Source of the DNA: an uncultured Sutterella sp. | GTDB lineage: Bacteria; Pseudomonadota; Gammaproteobacteria; Burkholderiales; Burkholderiaceae_F | Reading direction: 5' to 3' | DNA: 26,785 bases | Assembly: GCA_934255515.1 (NCBI GenBank) | Contig: CAKQON010000019.1 | Coordinates: 1 to 26,785, forward strand | Shown here: positions 25,026 to 26,785 of the stretch, one piece after another | Numbering within the stretch: the stretch's first letter is position 1 | How the letters are laid out: each line of letters opens with the position of its first letter | Translations under genes and position numbers: made by a program | The notes under the pieces: model-generated | Seen by the model: the letters and a program-made list of their open reading frames with translations, nothing else | What the model was told of the DNA's origin: nothing | Databases searched by the model: none

Positions 25026-25832
25026 ATGTCTGAAGAGCCCGCTGACCCGTCCGTTCTCGCCGGCATTCTTTCCGAGCAGACCGACAGACGCATCGACATC
25101 CTTCGCCGCATTGCGGACGTGGGATCCATTTCGGAGGCCGCGAGAAGTGCAGGCGTGAGCTACAAAGCCGCCTGGCAGGCGATCGATACGCTTACGAACC
25201 TCGCGGGAACGCCCCTCGTGGAGAAGGCCGTGGGAGGCGCTTACGGCGGCGGCACGAAGCTCACGCAAACCGGCCGCATGGTGCTCGATCTCGCCGACGA
25301 GCTCTCCAGGGCGCGCCGCAGCGTGCTCGACCGCTTTGCGCATATCCAGGATTCGCCCGAGAAGAAGACTTACGGGAACCGCCTCGCACGGGTCACCGCC
25401 GCAAGCCTGCAGACCTCCATGCGCAATCAGTTCCCCGCAACGATTGAAACGCTCAAGATCGGCTCCGCGCTCGTGAAGCTCATTCTGCGCATCGACGACA
25501 CGCACCTTATCCGCGCTTCCGTCACGAAGGAATCCGCTCAACTCCTCGGCCTTCGCCCCGGCATGGAAGTGCTGGCACTCGCCAAGGCCACATCGATCGA
25601 AATTTCAGCTGATTTTCCGCAAGATAATAATGATGCCCGCTCGCATGCAAACCTCATTGTCGGTGAAGTCATCCGCAGCGAGCGCGCCAATAAGGGCGGC
25701 GAATGTTCGATCCGCCTTCCTTCGGGGCTCGTGATCGTCGGGTTTGCGCGCTCCGGGCACGGTCTCAAGCTTCATCAGAAGGCGGTGGCGTCGCTCCCGC
25801 CCTCCGTCATCGTGATCGGCCTCGCCTCCTGA
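25026..25832 (+). CDS. modE: Molybdate-responsive transcriptional regulator
   Basis: ModE senses cytoplasmic molybdate and represses modABC. The 268-aa protein has an N-terminal winged helix-turn-helix of the LysR-like ModE type (about residues 20-110): GSISEAARSAGVSYKAAWQAIDTLTN followed by the wing region GGAYGGGTKLTQTG. Two C-terminal TOBE/Mop domains (about 125-195 and 200-268) contain the molybdate-binding pattern, for example in SALVKLILRIDDTHLIRASVT and the RPGMEVLALAKATSI motif. Length is normal. It is transcribed divergently from modA with two ModE-type operators between them. The ATG at 25026 has only a weak ribosome binding site. Confidence 0.95.
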   Translation: MSEEPADPSVLAGILSEQTDRRIDILRRIADVGSISEAARSAGVSYKAAWQAIDTLTNLAGTPLVEKAVGGAYGGGTKLTQTGRMVLDLADELSRARRSVLDRFAHIQDSPEKKTYGNRLARVTAASLQTSMRNQFPATIETLKIGSALVKLILRIDDTHLIRASVTKESAQLLGLRPGMEVLALAKATSIEISADFPQDNNDARSHANLIVGEVIRSERANKGGECSIRLPSGLVIVGFARSGHGLKLHQKAVASLPPSVIVIGLAS

Positions 25833-25904
25833 ACGAGGTAAACGCGACAAGTAGCCAAAAGAGTTCAGAAAAAATCGAACAAATCGACCGGATTATTTGG
25901 CCGA

Positions 25905-25918
25905 TTGATGATTATCAA
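25905..25918 (+). promoter_or_regulatory. FNR/ANR box upstream of the tetraheme cytochrome
   Basis: TTGAT-GATT-ATCAA is a perfect match to the FNR consensus TTGAT-N4-ATCAA. It lies 163 nt upstream of the cytochrome start. Possible -10 boxes are TACACT (25937-25942) or TATCAT (25951-25956), the latter at a spacing of about -51 from the expected start. Oxygen-limited activation of the cytochrome transcript is the natural reading. Confidence 0.75.
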
Positions 25919-25965
25919 ATTCTTAAGCCCCGCTTTTACACTTGGTTGCATATCATTGCAAGCCA

Positions 25966-25997
25966 GTAAAAATGAAGGCTTTATTGCTTCATTTTTT
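25966..25997. terminator. Intrinsic terminator-like hairpin in the cytochrome leader
   Basis: AATGAAG (25971-25977) pairs with CTTCATT (25987-25993), with A residues before and TTTT after, so the shape works on both strands. It lies downstream of the FNR box and upstream of the cytochrome gene. It may end modE transcripts, or act on FNR-driven transcripts. Confidence 0.65.
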
Positions 25998-26000
25998 CTG

Positions 26001-26049
26001 CAGCTTCCTTCAAAGGCGCACGCCAGACCCGAATCGTTTCAGGAAGCTG
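26001..26049 (+). other. Long hairpin in the cytochrome 5' leader
   Basis: CAGCTTCCT (26001-26009) pairs perfectly with AGGAAGCTG (26041-26049), enclosing an inner GGC/GCC stem (26015-26024). It lies 31 nt before the start codon and directly after the terminator-like hairpin. The ribosome binding site ACAGG (26068-26072) is free of it. Confidence 0.5.
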
Positions 26050-26080
26050 ACCGATCCCCTAATAAAGACAGGTTTACAAA

Positions 26081-26668
26081 ATGAAAAAAGATAGCCCCTG
26101 GTACCTTGCTCTCTGGTGCGTTGTCGGCGTTGCTATCGGCATCGTGTTCGTCGGCGTGCTCACGTCTGTTGTTCACTGGGCCGGCACTGAGAAGTTCTGC
26201 GGCGAATTCTGCCACTCGATGGACGCCACCTATGCCGCCTATCAGAAGGGCGACCACTTCCGTACGTCTTCCGGCGTCACCGCCGGCTGCTCGGACTGCC
26301 ACCTCAAGAATGAATCGAACCACTTCGCAGGTCCGATCGACTACACGGCTTTGCTGATCGACAAGGCCATCGCCGGCTCGAAGTCGCTCTTCGGCGAAAT
26401 CGCCGGTCACCTCAGCACCCCGGAAAAGCAGATTGAAATGCGTCAGGAAATGGCTGAAGCCGTCCACGCTCAGATGATGGACCGCAACTGGGCCGCCTGC
26501 CGCGGCTGCCATGACGTGAACCGCATGTATGACCCGAAGCGTCCGATGCTCGGCGAAATCCATCGCCACATGGGCCCCGAGGCTAAGAATGTTGACTGCC
26601 TCGCCTGCCATCCGACCGCCGGCCACAACTACGGTTACATCCTCAAGTTCGACACCGCCAAGAAGTAA
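26081..26668 (+). CDS. NapC/NirT/NrfH-family tetraheme cytochrome c
   Basis: Proteins of this family take electrons from membrane quinol and pass them to periplasmic reductases. The 195-aa protein has one N-terminal membrane anchor (about residues 7-30) and four heme sites: Cys40-Cys44-His45, Cys70-Cys73-His74, Cys140-Cys143-His144 and Cys173-Cys176-His177. The last three are normal CxxCH. The first is CGEFCH, a CX3CH spacing, followed by Ser-Met as in the family CHxM motif. Family membership (NrfH, NapC or a flavocytochrome partner) cannot be settled without the next gene, which lies beyond the window. An FNR box and two leader hairpins precede it. The ATG has ACAGG 8 nt upstream. Confidence 0.92.
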   Translation: MKKDSPWYLALWCVVGVAIGIVFVGVLTSVVHWAGTEKFCGEFCHSMDATYAAYQKGDHFRTSSGVTAGCSDCHLKNESNHFAGPIDYTALLIDKAIAGSKSLFGEIAGHLSTPEKQIEMRQEMAEAVHAQMMDRNWAACRGCHDVNRMYDPKRPMLGEIHRHMGPEAKNVDCLACHPTAGHNYGYILKFDTAKK

Positions 26669-26785
26669 TCGCTTCAAGGCTCGTGCCTGAAACTGAAAAG
26701 CCCGGATCGTATCTGGACTATAGGTGCAAAAACCCCATGGATGCGGGATGCCCTTCAGGCAGCACCAGCCGCCGCCGGTTTCCCG
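26669..26785 (+). other. Window end after the cytochrome gene
   Basis: No coding start or clear terminator is supported in these last 117 bases. A reductase or flavoprotein partner of the cytochrome might begin beyond the window. Confidence 0.3.

Overview
This window looks like ordinary chromosome from a GC-rich betaproteobacterium, most likely order Burkholderiales and near the gut family Sutterellaceae. That placement is an inference from the closely Burkholderia-like class II aldolase, the gene content (arylsulfate sulfotransferase, NapC/NrfH-type tetraheme cytochrome, molybdate uptake) and the GC-rich codon use. No rRNA gene or other firm taxonomic marker is present.

Layout. 1-1800 is a decayed integration scar: a P4-type tyrosine integrase pseudogene whose 3' end runs into a truncated M48 peptidase, lying beside a tRNA-Thr(CGT) gene, a classic integration target. 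1968-11731 is a plus-strand housekeeping block: tsaE, amiC, fba, dgkA, purC, purE, purK, a Sua5/TsaC-type threonylcarbamoyl-AMP synthase, an ArsC/YffB-like protein, an EamA transporter and murI. tsaE and sua5 both serve tRNA t6A37 synthesis, and purC-purE-purK with the later purB cover several steps of purine synthesis. 11733-18325 is mixed: a kynB/thioesterase pair (minus), a nitroreductase (plus) converging on a DUF72 protein (minus), an orphan FixJ-type regulator (plus), a Spy/CpxP-like periplasmic protein and a periplasmic arylsulfate sulfotransferase (both minus). 18680-20047 is purB.

20107-22017 is a complete group II intron on the minus strand. Its 5' GTGTG end, domain V, domain VI with a bulged adenosine 7 nt from the 3' end, and reverse transcriptase ORF can all be read. 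It sits directly behind the hairpin and U-tract of a bidirectional terminator that once separated convergent purB and modC. Its maturase has an in-frame TGA where the family has tryptophan.

22079-25832 is a molybdate module: modABC (minus) and divergent modE (plus), with two tandem ModE-like operators between them. The window closes with a tetraheme NapC/NrfH-family cytochrome c (26081-26668). Upstream of it lie a perfect FNR box, a terminator-like hairpin and a second long hairpin, and its first heme site is an unusual CX3CH. Molybdate uptake, the FNR box and the quinol-oxidising cytochrome together suggest anaerobic respiration with molybdoenzymes or other periplasmic reductases.

I did not find a clear new multi-gene system. 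The most interesting signals are regulatory or structural: the intron inserted at the terminator, the cytochrome leader, a near-identical inverted repeat in front of both spy-like and modA, and the CX3CH heme site.
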